The position numbers and the translations under genes are program-made. From Aquimarina latercula DSM 2041 (GTDB lineage Bacteria > Bacteroidota > Bacteroidia > Flavobacteriales > Flavobacteriaceae): a stretch of DNA of 64,000 nt. The stretch covers positions 124,001 through 188,000 of the forward strand of contig NZ_AUMK01000003.1 in NCBI RefSeq assembly GCF_000430645.1. The letters run 5' to 3'. Shown here in pieces: positions 9,336 to 17,875 of the stretch. How positions within the stretch are numbered: the stretch's first letter is position 1; each line of letters starts with the position of its first letter. Below the pieces are notes generated by a model. That model did not search any database. It saw only the letters and a program-made list of their open reading frames with translations, and was not told the origin of the DNA.

Positions 9336-10742
9336 ATGAATAAATTGTATGGAATTTTCCTCCTTTGTATAAGTTTTCTTAGTTGTCAAAAAGAAAGGCC
9401 CATTGATTATGCTATTTTCTCGGGACAGATAAAGAATTCGAAAAAAATAGATACTCTTACATTAATAGGAGATCATTTGAAAAAGAGTATTCCAATTGCG
9501 CCAGATGGTTCTTTTTCAGATACAATCCCAATCGATACCATTAATTATTTTCATTTTAGTTTAGGAAGAAAAACGGTAGAACTATATCTTGAAAAAGGAA
9601 ATACGCTTCGTTTAAGCGCTGATCTTGAAAATAAATTGAATACGCTTTATTATGAAGGAGAAGGAGCTAACGAAAACAACTTTATGGTGACTAAAAGTCA
9701 ATTAATTACATCCTTGAAGGATAGTATTAATTTTTTTCAATATTATAATAAACCTGTACAGGTAAAAGAACAAAGTTTGGTTCTTAAAAATGCTATCCAA
9801 AAAATTTTAGATACAATTACTACGATAACACCAGAATTTAAAGAAAAGGAACTGAGAAGTAATCAATGAAATTATTTGGCAGAGTTACATAAATACGTTG
9901 GTTTTGTTCTTAATGATTCATTACCTAAAAATTATTTTGAAGGTTTAGATGTTTCAGATTTATCTGATGCATCTAGGTATGAAACTATTGGTAGTTACAA
10001 GTCTTTAGTTAAAGAGCACTATAATAGAAAATTAGGACAAATAAAACGTGATTATTATAATAAGGAGATTTTTGAAAATGTTGGGTTTAAGTCATTCTCA
10101 GAGGTTTTAAAGGAGATGCCACATGGACTAATAAAAGATGATTTTATGTATTATCATAGTGGTTTACTTCTATATCCTGGAGAAACGAATGAAACCATTG
10201 ATAACATTTTTCCTATTTTAATGACTTCATCTAATTCAGTGCACAAGAAAATATACGAAAATAAATATGAGAGACTAAAGAAATTAGAAAAAGGAAAGCC
10301 TTCTCCTTTATTTGAATATGAAGATTATAATGGAGAAGTGGTTTCGCTATCTGATTTTAAAGGAAACTATATTTATATCGATATTTGGGCTACATGGTGT
10401 AAGCCATGTATACAACAATTTCCTTATATAAAGGATTTAAAAAGGAAGTATAAGGATAAAAAAATAAAGTTTGTCGGAATTTCTATTGATGACCCAAATA
10501 ATAAACCCAAATGGAAGAATTTGATCAAAAAGAAAAACTTGGATAATTCAATACAGTTGTATGCAGGAAATGTTACTAAATCCGATTTTATGAGGGAGTA
10601 TTTTTTGGTAACGGATACCTATTCGTATAGTATTCCTCGTTTTATTCTTATTGATCAAAATGGTAAAATAGTAGATCGTAATGCTCCTGCACCTGTAGAA
10701 ACTGAAGAAATGGAGAGATTATTTGCAACTTTAAATTTATGA
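9336..10742 (+). pseudogene. TlpA/ResA-like thioredoxin lipoprotein gene interrupted by an in-frame TGA
   Basis: One reading frame runs from the ATG at 9336 to the stop at 10740-10742 but is cut by a TGA at 9867-9869. The first part has a lipoprotein signal (SFLSCQ) and a DUF4369-like beta region. The second part, resuming in the same frame, has the thioredoxin domain with WATWCKPC and a FVGISIDD strand, as in TlpA/ResA thiol-disulfide oxidoreductases. Without readthrough the product is an exported stub without the redox domain. An internal start (for example TTG 9876) would make a thioredoxin with no export signal. It is most likely a recent nonsense pseudogene or a sequencing error; both halves otherwise look intact. 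Confidence 0.85.
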
Positions 10743-10810
10743 AAGGCTATATGTAAAAAATCTCAAGCTAATCATTTTGAAAATATGTTTCTAGATCTTT
10801 GTTCTAATAC

Positions 10811-10842
10811 TTTGTTTTCTAATAAATTAAATTGTATTTTTG
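10811..10842 (+). promoter_or_regulatory. Bacteroidota-type promoter of rpsA
   Basis: TTTG at 10811-10814 and TATTTTTG (TAnnTTTG) at 10835-10842 are separated by 20 bases, matching the sigma-ABfr -33/-7 consensus and spacing. Transcription would begin near 10849 and leave a leader of about 110 nt. That leader contains a small ATACG-TTTT-CGTAT hairpin at 10907-10920. Confidence 0.65.
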
Positions 10843-10959
10843 CAGCCCTTTTTAGCGAATAAGAGAATATAAAAAGGATAAAAATAATTTAATTTAACGC
10901 TTCTGTATACGTTTTCGTATTGATTCTCAAACAAATACAGGATACAAATTTTATCTTCA

Positions 10960-12786
10960 ATGTCTGAAGAAACAAAAAACACAGACGTTCAGGAAGTAGA
11001 GGCTCCAAAGGCAGCTCCAGCTGTATCTCCTCAACAAGAAAATCCTGAACAATTTTTAAAAGACTTTAACTGGCACAACTACGAGGAAGGTATTGACCCA
11101 ATCGCAGATTCTAAACTTGAAGAGTTTGAAAAGCTAGTTGCAGAAAACTTTGTTGACACCTTAAATGATGAAGTAGTTGATGGTACAGTAATTAATATTA
11201 CAGATCGTGATGCTATTATTGATATTAATGCAAAGAGTGAAGGTGTTATTTCATTAAATGAATTTCGTTATAACCCGGATCTTAAAGTAGGTGATAAGGT
11301 TGAGGTGTTAATTGATGTGCGTGAAGATGCAACAGGTCAGTTGATATTATCTCACCGTAAAGCTCGTGTGATCAAGGCTTGGGATAGAGTAAATAATGCT
11401 CACGATACTGGCGAAATCGTAAACGGTTTTGTTAAGTGTAGAACTAAAGGAGGTATGATTGTAGATGTTTTCGGAATTGAAGCATTCTTACCTGGTTCTC
11501 AAATTGATGTGAAGCCAATCCGTGATTATGATGCGTATGTAGGTAAAACAATGGAATTTAAAGTGGTTAAGATTAACCATGAATTCAAAAACGTTGTTGT
11601 ATCGCATAAAGCACTTATCGAGGCTGATATCGAAGAGCAGAAGAAAGAAATTATTGGTCAATTAGAAAAAGGTCAAGTATTAGAAGGTACTGTTAAGAAT
11701 GTTACTTCTTACGGTGTATTCGTTGATCTTGGAGGAGTTGATGGACTTATTCATATTACTGACCTTTCTTGGTCTAGAATCAACCATCCAAATGAGATTG
11801 TTGAACTTGATCAGAAGTTGAATGTTGTAATCTTAGACTTTGATGAGGCTAAGACACGTATCCAATTAGGTCTTAAGCAGTTGAAAGCGCATCCTTGGGA
11901 AGCTCTTGACAACGAACTTAAGGTTGGTGATAAAGTAAAAGGTAAAGTAGTTGTAATTGCAGATTACGGTGCATTTATCGAAGTTGAAGAAGGAGTAGAA
12001 GGATTGATCCACGTTTCAGAAATGTCTTGGTCAACTCATTTACGTTCAGCACAAGACTTTGTTAAAGTTGGTGATGAAGTAGAAGCTGTGATTCTTACTT
12101 TAGATAGAGAAGAGCGTAAGATGTCTCTTGGTGTTAAGCAATTAACTCCAGATCCTTGGACTGACATTACTACAAAATATCCTGTAGGTTCTAGACATAC
12201 AGGTATCGTTCGTAACTTTACTAACTTTGGAGTTTTTGTAGAGTTAGAAGAAGGTATCGACGGTTTAATTTATATTTCTGATCTTTCTTGGACTAAGAAA
12301 ATCAAGCACCCATCTGATTTTACAAATGTTGGAGATAAGCTTGATGTTGTTGTTCTTGAATTAGATGTAGAAGGACGTAAATTAAGTCTTGGACATAAAC
12401 AAACTGAGGATAATCCTTGGGATAAGTATGAAAAAGAATTTGCTGTAGGAACTAAGCACACTAATACTATTGCAGAGATTGTAGACAAAGGTGCTACAAT
12501 TGAGTTCAATGAAGATATTGTTGCTTTTGTACCTTCACGTCACTTAGAAAAAGAAGACGGTAAGAAACTTACTAAAGGAGATGAAGCTGAGTTCCAAATC
12601 ATTGAGTTCAACAAAGAATTCAAAAGAGTTGTAGCTTCGCATACTGCTTTATTTAAAGAAGAAGAAGCTAAGATTGTTAAGCAAGCTGCTAAGAAAGCTG
12701 CTGCTAGTAACTCAGAGAAAACCACCCTTGGTGATATCGATGCGTTAGCAGATCTTAAAGCTAAAATGGAAAAAGGAGGGAACTAA
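10960..12786 (+). CDS. rpsA: 30S ribosomal protein S1
   Basis: The 608-residue protein carries six S1 (OB-fold RNA-binding) repeats from about residue 65 to 575. The third to fifth are the most regular (GVFVDLGGVDGLIHITDLSW, GAFIEVEEGVEGLIHVSEMSW-like and GVFVELEEGIDGLIYISDLSW-like). It has an acidic N-terminal extension typical of Bacteroidota S1 and a Lys/Ala-rich tail. It should bring mRNA to the 30S subunit, which matters in a phylum that rarely uses Shine-Dalgarno pairing. The gene stands alone, with a clear promoter upstream and a strong terminator downstream. Confidence 0.97.
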   Translation: MSEETKNTDVQEVEAPKAAPAVSPQQENPEQFLKDFNWHNYEEGIDPIADSKLEEFEKLVAENFVDTLNDEVVDGTVINITDRDAIIDINAKSEGVISLNEFRYNPDLKVGDKVEVLIDVREDATGQLILSHRKARVIKAWDRVNNAHDTGEIVNGFVKCRTKGGMIVDVFGIEAFLPGSQIDVKPIRDYDAYVGKTMEFKVVKINHEFKNVVVSHKALIEADIEEQKKEIIGQLEKGQVLEGTVKNVTSYGVFVDLGGVDGLIHITDLSWSRINHPNEIVELDQKLNVVILDFDEAKTRIQLGLKQLKAHPWEALDNELKVGDKVKGKVVVIADYGAFIEVEEGVEGLIHVSEMSWSTHLRSAQDFVKVGDEVEAVILTLDREERKMSLGVKQLTPDPWTDITTKYPVGSRHTGIVRNFTNFGVFVELEEGIDGLIYISDLSWTKKIKHPSDFTNVGDKLDVVVLELDVEGRKLSLGHKQTEDNPWDKYEKEFAVGTKHTNTIAEIVDKGATIEFNEDIVAFVPSRHLEKEDGKKLTKGDEAEFQIIEFNKEFKRVVASHTALFKEEEAKIVKQAAKKAAASNSEKTTLGDIDALADLKAKMEKGGN

Positions 12787-12814
12787 TAATCTCTTTATTT
12801 TCATAATAAATATT

Positions 12815-12844
12815 AAAGACCGTTCGTATGAACGGTCTTTTTTT
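12815..12844 (+). terminator. Rho-independent terminator of rpsA
   Basis: A perfect 11-base stem, AAAGACCGTTC / GAACGGTCTTT, with a GTAT loop is followed by further Ts. It begins 28 bases after the rpsA stop. Confidence 0.93.
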
Positions 12845-12937
12845 ATAATTTAACTGAAAAAAGGGATGTATCTTATACTGGTTTTGGTGTGTTCGAGATT
12901 GAATGTTTTATCGAAATTTGCAGTAAATTGATCAATA

Positions 12938-13639
12938 ATGGAGAAGAGTCTGTGGGTCTTATTTTTAAATATTTTGTTTATGAATTTATCGAATAGTCAG
13001 AATATGCATACCGAAGAGGAATTAAAAATATTCAAAGAAAAAGTTAATCAAACCATAGAATTAGGTAGAGCTACTATTGTGGATATTGCGGCAAACGGAA
13101 TTAGTAACGATACTGAATCTCTTATTAATGACGAGAACGTCCTTATTTCTGTTTGGTATAATAATGCGGAGGTAAAGGTAGAATTCAGGGAACGTTCTCC
13201 AATAAAATACCTTGCTTATGGAGAAGAGTTTTATTTTCAGGTTGTTGTAAAAGTGTCTATAGATAGAGTTTCTGGTAGTGGTGGTTCGGTAGTTAGGAAT
13301 TCTGAGAATGAAACTTCTAGATCTGGTTTTTCTTCAACTTATTTATATCGATCTACTAATAATACTAAAGCCGCTATTGATCATGTATTGGAATTGAATA
13401 ATACCAATGACCCTAAATATCATATCAACGCATCTTCACAGATATATACTATTATAAGAGAACAAAAGAACTATTATGATATGCAGATCTATGATAGATA
13501 TTCGATAACATATAAGATCGATAAAAAATCAGGTAAAATATATGATTATAAAAATCCTTATAAAAACTTTTATCCAACACCAGCAAGTGCTCCTAGTTTT
13601 CCAATGCCATTTGGTCCATGGATAGAAATAAAAGAATAG
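12938..13639 (+). CDS. Secreted protein of unknown function
   Basis: I do not recognise this 233-residue protein. It has an N-terminal hydrophobic segment (WVLFLNILFMNLSNSQ) consistent with a signal peptide, then a helical stretch. A mixed-strand region follows with no cysteines and no obvious catalytic motif, ending in a proline-rich tail (PTPASAPSFPMPFGPW). It lies alone between the rpsA terminator and the pyrR promoter on the same strand. A periplasmic or outer-membrane location is inferred from the signal only. Confidence 0.7.
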   Translation: MEKSLWVLFLNILFMNLSNSQNMHTEEELKIFKEKVNQTIELGRATIVDIAANGISNDTESLINDENVLISVWYNNAEVKVEFRERSPIKYLAYGEEFYFQVVVKVSIDRVSGSGGSVVRNSENETSRSGFSSTYLYRSTNNTKAAIDHVLELNNTNDPKYHINASSQIYTIIREQKNYYDMQIYDRYSITYKIDKKSGKIYDYKNPYKNFYPTPASAPSFPMPFGPWIEIKE

Positions 13640-13732
13640 TAGTCTTTATTTTTATTGTTTTGTAATAGAAAAGATTATACTGTCGTTTTATTATTGAGTG
13701 TTGATCTGGATATTTTAAAACTAGACTTAGGA

Positions 13733-13762
13733 TTGATTAATTCTAAATTTTCATTACTTTTG
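13733..13762 (+). promoter_or_regulatory. Bacteroidota-type promoter of pyrR-pyrB
   Basis: TTG at 13733-13735 and TACTTTTG (TAnnTTTG) at 13755-13762 are 19 bases apart. The predicted start of transcription, near 13769, leaves about 20 bases before the ATG at 13788. This argues for that ATG rather than the TTG at 13779. Confidence 0.6.
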
Positions 13763-13787
13763 TATACCAAATGTCTATTTGGAGATT

Positions 13788-14327
13788 ATGAGTCAGAAAT
13801 TACTACTTAGTGCAAAGGAGATAGATATTATTCTGCACCGTTTGGCTTGTCAATTAATCGAAAATCATACTCATTTTGAAGACACTGTTCTGATCGGAGT
13901 ACAACCAAGAGGTATCTTTTTAGCGGATAGAATAAAGGAAGTCTTAGTTAGGGATTATGGGTTGTCTAATGTAAAAATGGGACACCTTGATATTACTTTT
14001 TATCGAGATGATTTTAGAAGAGGAGAAAAGCCTTTAGAAGCAAATAAAACACATATTGATTTTACAGTGGAGGATAAAAGAGTTGTTTTTATTGATGATG
14101 TTCTATATACAGGTCGTAGTATAAGATCTGCATTAACTGCAATACAGTCTTTTGGTAGACCAAGAGAAATAGAGCTACTTACATTAATTGATCGACGTTT
14201 TAGTCGTCATTTACCAATTCAACCTAATTATAGAGGTCGGCAGGTAGATGCTATTAATCAAGAAAAGGTAAAGGTCCATTGGGTAGAAAATGGAGGAGAA
14301 GATGCAGTTTATTTAGTAAATAATTAA
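13788..14327 (+). CDS. pyrR: PyrR: pyrimidine operon regulator / uracil phosphoribosyltransferase family
   Basis: The 179-residue type I phosphoribosyltransferase carries the PRPP-binding motif VVFIDDVLYTGRSIRSA (about residues 102-118), preceded by IGVQPRG. C-terminally it has LIDRRFSRHLPI and a YRGRQVD segment typical of PyrR. In Firmicutes PyrR binds pyr mRNA and has UPRTase activity; in Bacteroidota a regulatory role is assumed. I start at ATG 13788; a TTG three codons upstream (13779) is possible but lies almost on the promoter. pyrB follows after 58 bases with no clear attenuator hairpin. Confidence 0.93.
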   Translation: MSQKLLLSAKEIDIILHRLACQLIENHTHFEDTVLIGVQPRGIFLADRIKEVLVRDYGLSNVKMGHLDITFYRDDFRRGEKPLEANKTHIDFTVEDKRVVFIDDVLYTGRSIRSALTAIQSFGRPREIELLTLIDRRFSRHLPIQPNYRGRQVDAINQEKVKVHWVENGGEDAVYLVNN

Positions 14328-14385
14328 AGTTCAATAATTTCTGAAGTATATTCATACATTAGAAATATAATAACAGAAGAGAAGA

Positions 14386-15315
14386 ATGAGTGAATTAAGT
14401 GTAAATCACTTACTAGGAATTAAATATCTCACTAAAGAAGATATTAATCTCATTTTTGAAACAGCTGATCACTTTAAAGAGGTGATTAATAGACCAATTA
14501 AAAAAGTTCCTTCGCTTAGGGATATTACAATAGCTAACCTTTTTTTTGAGAATAGTACAAGGACAAGATTGTCATTTGAATTGGCGGAGAAAAGATTATC
14601 TGCAGATGTTATTAATTTTTCTGCAGCATCATCTTCGGTAAAAAAAGGAGAAACACTTATAGATACGGTTAATAATATCCTATCGATGAAAGTGGATATG
14701 GTTGTAATGAGACATCCTAATCCTGGAGCAGGTGTTTTTTTATCAAAGCACGTAAATGCAAGTATTGTAAATGCTGGAGACGGAGCTCATGAACACCCAA
14801 CTCAAGCGTTGTTGGATTCGTATTCTATACGAGAAAAATTTGGAGAAGTAGAAGGGAAAAAAGTTGTTATTGTTGGTGATATTTTGCACTCTAGGGTTGC
14901 ACTTTCTAACATTTTTGCTCTTAAACTACAAGGAGCAGAAGTAAAGGTCTGTGGACCAAAAACACTAATACCAAAATATATTGACAAACTTGGTGTTACT
15001 GTAGAAACAAATCTTACAAAAGCGCTCCAATGGTGTGATGTAGCAAATATGTTACGAGTACAAAATGAAAGAATGGAGATTAGTTATTTTCCATCTACAA
15101 GGGAATATACCCAACAATTTGGAGTAAATAAAAGGTTATTAGATAGCCTTGATAAAGAGATTGTAATAATGCATCCTGGACCTATCAATCGTGGTGTTGA
15201 GATCACGAGTGATGTAGCTGATTCTAAACAAGCCATAATATTGGATCAGGTTCAAAATGGGGTAGCAGTGAGAATGGCTGTTATTTATCTTTTGGCTTCG
15301 AAAATAAAACAATAA
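14386..15315 (+). CDS. pyrB: Aspartate carbamoyltransferase catalytic subunit
   Basis: PyrB joins carbamoyl phosphate and aspartate, the committed step of UMP synthesis. The 309-residue protein has the carbamoyl-phosphate motif FFENSTRTRLSFELAEKRL (about residues 51-69), HPTQALLD, the VGDILHSRVA loop and the aspartate-binding HPGPINRGVEI near the C terminus. The length is normal. Its position directly behind pyrR supports pyrimidine regulation of this pair. No pyrI is seen nearby. Confidence 0.97.
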   Translation: MSELSVNHLLGIKYLTKEDINLIFETADHFKEVINRPIKKVPSLRDITIANLFFENSTRTRLSFELAEKRLSADVINFSAASSSVKKGETLIDTVNNILSMKVDMVVMRHPNPGAGVFLSKHVNASIVNAGDGAHEHPTQALLDSYSIREKFGEVEGKKVVIVGDILHSRVALSNIFALKLQGAEVKVCGPKTLIPKYIDKLGVTVETNLTKALQWCDVANMLRVQNERMEISYFPSTREYTQQFGVNKRLLDSLDKEIVIMHPGPINRGVEITSDVADSKQAIILDQVQNGVAVRMAVIYLLASKIKQ

Positions 15316-15319
15316 ACTT

Positions 15320-15652
15320 ATGATATTCAATAAAGAAGGTTCTACAACCATAATAACACAGGAAAAAGCGACTGTAGTAGAGTTCGTAAAAGGGATTGAA
15401 GATAAATATGAATCAATGAAAAACGACAATATTGTAGCTAACTTATTTTCGTTAAAGGATTTATCTGTTAATGATGTTAATGAATTTCTTAGAATTTCAA
15501 ACAAACACAAATCAAATAAACGCTCTTTTGTAATTGTTACCGATAAGGTTTCTTATGACGAAGCGCCGAAGGAAATTACTGTTGTACCGACGTTAATAGA
15601 GGCTTTAGACCTAATTGAGATGGAGGAAATAGAAAGAGATCTAGATTTTTAA
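15320..15652 (+). CDS. Small STAS-like conserved protein
   Basis: This 110-residue cytoplasmic protein starts four bases after pyrB and should be co-transcribed with it. Its pattern of alternating strands and helices, ending in VVPTLIEALDLIEMEEIERDL, resembles a STAS / anti-sigma-factor-antagonist fold. I cannot see a clear phosphoacceptor Ser motif. Short proteins of this type often sit before ribonuclease Z in flavobacteria and have sometimes inherited that name in annotation. There are no nuclease residues here, so that name would be wrong. Confidence 0.75.
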   Translation: MIFNKEGSTTIITQEKATVVEFVKGIEDKYESMKNDNIVANLFSLKDLSVNDVNEFLRISNKHKSNKRSFVIVTDKVSYDEAPKEITVVPTLIEALDLIEMEEIERDLDF

Positions 15653-15705
15653 AAATATTTTAATTAATTCTGTAATCTAAAGTAGTTTTTTACGTCATAA
15701 TACTT

Positions 15706-16158
15706 ATGAATAAATTAGCCCCATTTATTCTTGTGTTGATATTCTTTGTTTCAGGTAATATTCATGCGCAAGACTGGAAATATGACTTCGACGAAGCAAT
15801 AAAGTTAGCGAAAGAAAAAGATCAAAATATTGTTTTACTGTTTACTGGATCTGATTGGTGTCCACCTTGCATTAAATTAGAAAGAAAAGTATTTTCTAAT
15901 TCAGAATTTAAGGAATTCGCAGATAAAAAGTTTGTTTGGTTAAAAGCAGATTTTCCTAAAAGAAAGAAAAACAGGTTGCCAGAAGAACAAAGCGAAAAGA
16001 ACTATAAATTAGCAGAACGCTATAATAAAAAAATGGTGTTTCCGGTTATATTGGTTATAAACAAAGAAGGAACAGTTCTTGGTGCTACAGGATATAGGAA
16101 GATGTCAGCGAAACGTTATATGGATTTGCTAACTACTTTTGATTCTTTTGGAAACTGA
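15706..16158 (+). CDS. Exported thioredoxin-family protein
   Basis: The 150-residue protein has a signal peptide (ILVLIFFVSGNIHAQ) and then a single thioredoxin fold with TGSDWCPPCIKLE. This holds a CxxC active site (WCPPC, Cys at about 50 and 53). The cis-proline strand VFPVILVINKEG is near residue 118. It belongs to the Thioredoxin_7/DUF255-like group, which usually works in the periplasm as a disulfide reductase or isomerase. It sits alone between the pyrB unit and rnz on the same strand, and its partner protein is unknown. Confidence 0.87.
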   Translation: MNKLAPFILVLIFFVSGNIHAQDWKYDFDEAIKLAKEKDQNIVLLFTGSDWCPPCIKLERKVFSNSEFKEFADKKFVWLKADFPKRKKNRLPEEQSEKNYKLAERYNKKMVFPVILVINKEGTVLGATGYRKMSAKRYMDLLTTFDSFGN

Positions 16159-16218
16159 TATAGATTAATCTGTTAGATTAGATTATCTTGAGACTTTTTA
16201 AATTTAAGACACATAAAA

Positions 16219-17124
16219 TTGAAAGTAACAATTTTAGGTTGCTACTCTGCGACACCAAGAACATTCACAAATCCAACTTCACAGGTATTAGAAATAAATA
16301 ATCATATTTTTCTTATTGATTGTGGGGAAGGTACACAGGTAGAATTAAGAAGAAATAAGATTAAATTTTCTAGAATTAATCATATTTTTATTTCGCATCT
16401 TCATGGAGATCATTTTTATGGACTTGTTGGTTTGGTTTCTACATTTAGAATGCTAAATAGAGAAAACCCACTTCATATATATGGACCTAAAGGAATAAAA
16501 GAAGCAATTACACTACAACTTAAGCTATCTAATTCTTGGACAGATTATCCATTGCATTTTCATGAACTGACGAATACAGATTCAGAATTAGTGTTCGAAG
16601 ACGAAAAGGTAACAGTTCGGACTATACCGCTTCAACATCGAATTTACTGTAATGGCTTTTTATTTCAGGAAAAACCAGGAGATAGAAAGTTATTGATGAG
16701 TAAAGTTCTTAATTATGATATTAATAAGGCTTATTATAAGTCTATTAAGAAAGGTAAAGATGCCATATTACCAAACGGAGATGTTATTCCTAATGCGGAG
16801 TTAACAGATGATCCAGCACCGGTAAAAAGTTATGCTTTTTGTAGTGACACTAGATATGATGAAGATAAAATTTCCTTACTAAATAAAGTAACAGCTTTAT
16901 ATCACGAATCAACTTTTTTAGAAAGTCATAAGCACTTGTGTCAGAGAACTGGTCATAGTACGGCTATCGAAGCCGCCACAATAGCAAGTAAAGCGGATGT
17001 AGAAAACCTAATTCTAGGTCACTACTCTACGAGATATGATAATATAGAGAAGTTTAAAGAAGAGGCTTCTACAGTATTTGATAATGTTGTAATAGGAGAT
17101 GATGGTAAAGTTTTTGAGTTCTAA
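16219..17124 (+). CDS. rnz: Ribonuclease Z
   Basis: This metallo-beta-lactamase endonuclease removes tRNA 3' trailers. The 301-residue protein begins with a TTG (16219). It shows the zinc motif HLHGDH (in FISHLHGDHFYGLVGL), CSDTRYDE, the TGHST loop near residue 255 and a final LGHYSTRY histidine. The length fits the short (bacterial) RNase Z class. Upstream is the exported thioredoxin; pdxH follows after 59 bases. Confidence 0.96.
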   Translation: MKVTILGCYSATPRTFTNPTSQVLEINNHIFLIDCGEGTQVELRRNKIKFSRINHIFISHLHGDHFYGLVGLVSTFRMLNRENPLHIYGPKGIKEAITLQLKLSNSWTDYPLHFHELTNTDSELVFEDEKVTVRTIPLQHRIYCNGFLFQEKPGDRKLLMSKVLNYDINKAYYKSIKKGKDAILPNGDVIPNAELTDDPAPVKSYAFCSDTRYDEDKISLLNKVTALYHESTFLESHKHLCQRTGHSTAIEAATIASKADVENLILGHYSTRYDNIEKFKEEASTVFDNVVIGDDGKVFEF

Positions 17125-17183
17125 AGAAAGAAATACGTTTTTTCATATTACATTTAAACTATAAATGTGCTAATTATAAAATA

Positions 17184-17834
17184 ATGAATAGAGATCTTAC
17201 GGATTATAGAAAATCTTATGATAAAAAGGCTTTAGAAGAAAACGAATTACCAGTCTCTCCATTTCTTTTGTTTTCGAATTGGTTTAAAGAAGTAGAAGAA
17301 GCAGGTGGAGTAGAAGAGACTAATGCTATGAGTTTAACAACTTTTGGATTAGATAGTTACCCTAAAACGAGAATTGTATTGCTCAAACATTTCGATGAAG
17401 AAGGATTTGTATTTTATACCAATTACGAGTCTGAAAAAGGAAAAGCTATGGCTGCAAATAATAAAGTCTGTATTTCTTTCTTTTGGCCTAATTTAGAACG
17501 TCAGGTAATTATAAAAGGTGTAGTTAATAGAATTTCAGAACAAAAAAGTAGTGATTATTTTAATTCTAGACCAAAGGGAAGTCAATTAGGAGCTTGGGCT
17601 TCTGAGCAGAGCAGTATTGTTGAGTCTAGAGCTTTTTTAGAAAGCAAATTACTAGCATTAGAAGAAAAATATAAGGAGAAAGAAATTCCTAAACCTGACT
17701 TTTGGGGTGGGTATTGTGTGACCCCAGTAGAATTTGAATTTTGGCAAGGAAGACCAAATAGACTTCATGACAGAATTCGATATGCCCAACAACAAAAAGG
17801 TAACAACTGGGTAACAAATAGGCTGTCACCGTAA
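17184..17834 (+). CDS. pdxH: Pyridoxamine 5'-phosphate oxidase
   Basis: PdxH is an FMN enzyme that oxidises PNP/PMP to the cofactor PLP. The 216-residue protein shows the family signature: PKTRIVLLKHFDEEGFVFYTN, then NYESEKGKAMAAN, an SRPKGSQLGAWAS-like FMN loop (here NSRPKGSQLGAWASEQSS) and the C-terminal EFWQGRPNRLHDRIRY. It matches the usual length and reads in the same direction as rnz. Confidence 0.96.
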   Translation: MNRDLTDYRKSYDKKALEENELPVSPFLLFSNWFKEVEEAGGVEETNAMSLTTFGLDSYPKTRIVLLKHFDEEGFVFYTNYESEKGKAMAANNKVCISFFWPNLERQVIIKGVVNRISEQKSSDYFNSRPKGSQLGAWASEQSSIVESRAFLESKLLALEEKYKEKEIPKPDFWGGYCVTPVEFEFWQGRPNRLHDRIRYAQQQKGNNWVTNRLSP

Positions 17835-17875
17835 CTAGGTAGAAGTAATTAAATTTCTTATTTAGAAATTAAAAA

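Noticed and set aside
9867..9869. TGA as selenocysteine in the TlpA-like gene
   Set aside because: The codon is far from the CxxC site, both active cysteines are present downstream, and no selenocysteine-type hairpin follows it.
14328..14385. PyrR-type attenuator between pyrR and pyrB
   Set aside because: The 58-base gap has no terminator/anti-terminator pairing or clear PyrR-binding loop.
15139..15510. 123-codon minus-strand open frame
   Set aside because: It is antisense to the end of pyrB and the STAS-like gene and shows no coherent domain.
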